A stretch of DNA of 23,494 nucleotides, from assembly GCA_021784715.1 (NCBI GenBank), contig JAJYHP010000061.1, positions 1 to 23,494 of the forward strand, read 5' to 3'. Below are positions 21,763 through 23,494 of the stretch, in pieces. The position numbers and the translations under genes were made by a program. Numbering within the stretch: the first letter of the stretch is position 1; each line of letters opens with the position of its first letter. The notes beneath the pieces were generated by a model. That model worked only from the letters and a program-made list of their open reading frames with translations. It had not been told where the DNA came from and ran no database searches. The DNA comes from a bacterium. GTDB lineage: Bacteria > Eremiobacterota > Eremiobacteria > Baltobacterales > Baltobacteraceae.

Positions 21763-22886
21763 ATTGGCGACGCGCGTGGACGATCGCGTTAAAGGAATAC
21801 ACGCAATTCTTTCGCGATCGACGGACCGTCGCGGCGACGATGTTGATGCCGCTCATTCAGGTCGTTCTTTACGGTTATCTCTCCAGCGACGTTCGCTACC
21901 AGCCGACCGTCGTCTGGGATCTCTCTCAGAGCGCCGAAAGCCGGCAGTTGCTCGAGGCATTCACGAACTCGCAGTATTTTTCGATGAAGTATCGTGCGAC
22001 GAGTATGGCCGGGGTCGTCCGTAGGATCGCCGACGGGGCAGCGCTCGCAGGGATTGTCATTCCGCCGAATTATGCCACGCTTCTCCATCAGGGAAAGACG
22101 CCGCAGGTGATGGTCGCGGTCGATGCATCGGATGCGACGGCCGCGCGGACCAGTCTCTCGGTCGCGCAAGCGATCGGCAGCAGCGTCAGCGCGAAAATCG
22201 AGCGCAAAGCGATCGCTGCCCGCGGCATTCCGATACCGCACGTCGGCGTCGACATTCGAGCGCGCGCTTGGTATAACACGGCATTACGCCAGGAGGTATT
22301 CATCGTCCCCGGCGTGCTCGCGCTCGTCATGCAGTTTACGATGACGTTCCTGAGCATGAGCACGATCGTGCGCGAGCGCGAATTGGGAACGCTCGAGCAA
22401 CTCGTCGTGAGCCCGATTCGCTCGTCGGAGCTGATGCTCGGGAAAATGTTACCGCTGATGACGATCGGCTATATTAACGTCACCGCGATCCTCTTGATGG
22501 CGATTTTCTGGTTCGGCGTTCCCATCGCCGGGAGCGTGGTTTTGCTCTATTTTACGGTGTTGGTCTTTTTCTTTACCACGCTCGGCATGGGCATACTCGT
22601 CTCGACGGTTGCCAAAACCTACATTCAGGCAACGCAGCTCATTCAGTTTTTCTTGATGCCCAGCATGCTGCTCTCCGGATTCATCTTTCCCGTCGATGCC
22701 ATGCCGGTCGCTCTGCGCGCGCTCTCATATCTCGTACCGCTCACCTATTTCTTGACGATCGTACGCGGCATTATCATCAAGGGCGTCGGCATCGACTACC
22801 TCTGGCCGCAGATCGCCCTGCTCGCGGCACTCGGCCTGGGTGTCTTCGTCTTCGCGGTAACGCGCTTTCAAAAACGGATCGACTAA
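21759..22886 (+). CDS. ABC-2 type permease (YbhS/YbhR-like)
   Basis: The 375-residue protein has the ABC2 exporter layout. A cytosolic N-terminal stretch (MNWRRAWTIALKEYTQFFRDRRT) leads into TM1 (about 28-44), followed by a large extracytoplasmic domain (about 45-180), then about five more membrane segments (from PGVLALVMQFTMTFLSMSTIVRERELGTLEQLVVSPI to the end). The ERExGTxEQLxVSPI motif is the coupling-loop signature of this family. Only one permease is encoded here, whereas E. coli has two (YbhS and YbhR), so a homodimer is likely. The substrate is unknown. Its tail faces the convergent stress gene after 23 bases. Confidence 0.93.
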   Translation: MNWRRAWTIALKEYTQFFRDRRTVAATMLMPLIQVVLYGYLSSDVRYQPTVVWDLSQSAESRQLLEAFTNSQYFSMKYRATSMAGVVRRIADGAALAGIVIPPNYATLLHQGKTPQVMVAVDASDATAARTSLSVAQAIGSSVSAKIERKAIAARGIPIPHVGVDIRARAWYNTALRQEVFIVPGVLALVMQFTMTFLSMSTIVRERELGTLEQLVVSPIRSSELMLGKMLPLMTIGYINVTAILLMAIFWFGVPIAGSVVLLYFTVLVFFFTTLGMGILVSTVAKTYIQATQLIQFFLMPSMLLSGFIFPVDAMPVALRALSYLVPLTYFLTIVRGIIIKGVGIDYLWPQIALLAALGLGVFVFAVTRFQKRID

Positions 22887-22909
22887 ACGCGTAGCCGCCG
22901 ACGACGGCA

Positions 22910-23410
22910 CTACTTCATGAGCGCTCGACGAACGGCTCCCCGATCGGCCGACGATTTCAGCTCGACCACGACGACGACGCCGCCCTTGCGCAGCCCTACG
23001 CGCCAATCGTCGGCCTCGGCTCCGAGTTCGAGCAAGCCGCCGATGATGCCGCCGCCGACCGCGCCGAAACTCGCTCCCGCGAGCGTCGCAACCAACGGCC
23101 CGGCAACGAACGGGGCGGCGACGCCTTCGGTCGCGGCGATCAACGCAGCGGCCGATGCTGCGGCGATAAGGGCGCCGATCGTCGCGCCGGTCGCCGCACC
23201 GAGCATTCCGCCGTTTTCGCCGAAACCTCCGGAGACCGCCATCGGGGAAGTATCGCTCTCGAAGTTTCGATCCACGGGAAGTTCGGATTCATCGAGGATG
23301 AGACTGATGCGATCGTTGCGGTAGCCGATAGCAAAAAGTTTATCGAGCGTTCGTTCAGCATGCTCTCGATCGGCATAGAGCTTGGATTCGTATTGAAGAG
23401 TTTCCGTCAT
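22910..23410 (-). CDS. YflT-like stress protein with glycine-zipper region
   Basis: From the ATG at 23410 the protein has 166 residues. An N-terminal domain (LQYESKLYADREHAERTLDKLFAIGYRNDRISLILDE) matches the general-stress-protein 17M/YflT style: secondary elements that handle adjacent residues, then a link. A glycine/alanine-rich hydrophobic central stretch (about 65-130, GGMLGAATGATIGALIAAASAAALIAA...GASFGAVGGGIIGGLLELG) resembles glycine-zipper membrane segments. A C-terminal strand (GGVVVVVELKSSADRGAVRRAL) closes the domain. An alternative start at 23446 adds 12 residues, but GAGGTG and the domain start favour 23410. A good promoter lies just upstream. The function is unknown; stress association comes from the family name only. 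Confidence 0.7.
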   Translation of the reverse strand: MTETLQYESKLYADREHAERTLDKLFAIGYRNDRISLILDESELPVDRNFESDTSPMAVSGGFGENGGMLGAATGATIGALIAAASAAALIAATEGVAAPFVAGPLVATLAGASFGAVGGGIIGGLLELGAEADDWRVGLRKGGVVVVVELKSSADRGAVRRALMK

Positions 23411-23455
23411 CGTACACCTCGCAAATGCATTGTTACCCTTCGCCAATTCCGGTCG

Positions 23456-23484
23456 TTCATACTTTCGGCGGCGATTCTGGTCAA
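23456..23484 (-). promoter_or_regulatory. Promoter of YflT-like gene
   Basis: On the minus strand TTGACC (23484-23479), a 17-base spacer and TATGAA (23461-23456) form a sigma-70-like promoter. The predicted start, near 23449, leaves a leader of about 39 bases with the GAGGTG ribosome-binding site. It looks like a housekeeping promoter, not an alternative stress sigma type. Confidence 0.5.
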
Positions 23485-23494
23485 ACCGAAACGC

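Noticed and set aside
22887..22909. A GCCG...CGGC stem between the convergent permease and YflT-like genes.
   Set aside because: It has only four pairs and no T-run on either strand, so a terminator is not supported.
1..23494. Search for tRNA genes, CRISPR arrays, insertion sequences, integrases and phage genes.
   Set aside because: No cloverleaf, regularly spaced repeat, transposase motif or integrase motif was seen, and gene composition is even across the window.

Overview
This is a high-GC bacterial window with dense gene packing: many 1-4 nt stop/start overlaps and no gene-free stretch over about 130 bases. Nothing in it names the organism. The mix fits a deep-branching, probably diderm phylum such as Eremiobacterota (Vulcanimicrobiota). 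That mix is a Firmicutes-type L21-Prp pair, a lipoprotein sugar-binding protein, a LolA-like exported protein and a periplasmic adaptor/ABC exporter. The placement is an inference with low confidence. I see no tRNA, rRNA, CRISPR array, insertion sequence or phage gene.

Layout, left end (1-4377). A winged-helix regulator, cut by the window edge, and a polytopic membrane protein form a minus-strand pair with a promoter and candidate operator at 840-891. Back to back with it, a strong promoter drives rplU (L21) and prp (the L27-processing protease), but rpmA does not follow. Instead come a 74-residue membrane protein, a convergent tatA-like gene, an unrecognised conserved-looking protein, and a stand-alone protein with two Clp-N-like repeats. 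trmD and rplS follow; rplS appears to have its own promoter and a short hairpin leader.

Centre (4378-12559). Three consecutive, mutually diverged type I signal peptidases lead into rbgA, rnhB and yraN. This is the familiar rplS-lepB-rbgA-rnhB-yraN neighbourhood with lepB tripled. A soluble Ser/Thr kinase with a helical C-terminus, an APC-family permease, a 61-residue two-helix membrane protein and a membrane-anchored universal-stress-type protein continue on the same strand with very small gaps. An exported LolA/DUF1571-like protein closes the block. A hairpin terminator at 12576-12620 separates it from the convergent sugar operon.

Right end (12560-23494). On the minus strand lie a possible alkyltransferase-like protein whose catalytic cysteine is alanine, a sodium:solute symporter, and a complete ribose/xylose-type ABC importer (lipoprotein binding protein, fused double ATPase, permease). 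On the plus strand, diverging from it, is an exporter operon: small membrane protein, HlyD-type adaptor, two separate ABC ATPases and one ABC-2 permease. It resembles E. coli ybhG-F-S-R with the ATPase split in two. The window ends with a minus-strand YflT-like/glycine-zipper stress protein behind a good promoter.

The observations I rate most worth following are the Cys-to-Ala alkyltransferase-like protein, the triple signal peptidase cassette, the permease/two-helix/USP module, the stand-alone Clp-N protein, Prp without rpmA, and the ABC ATPase pair whose degenerate residues all fall in one composite ATP site.
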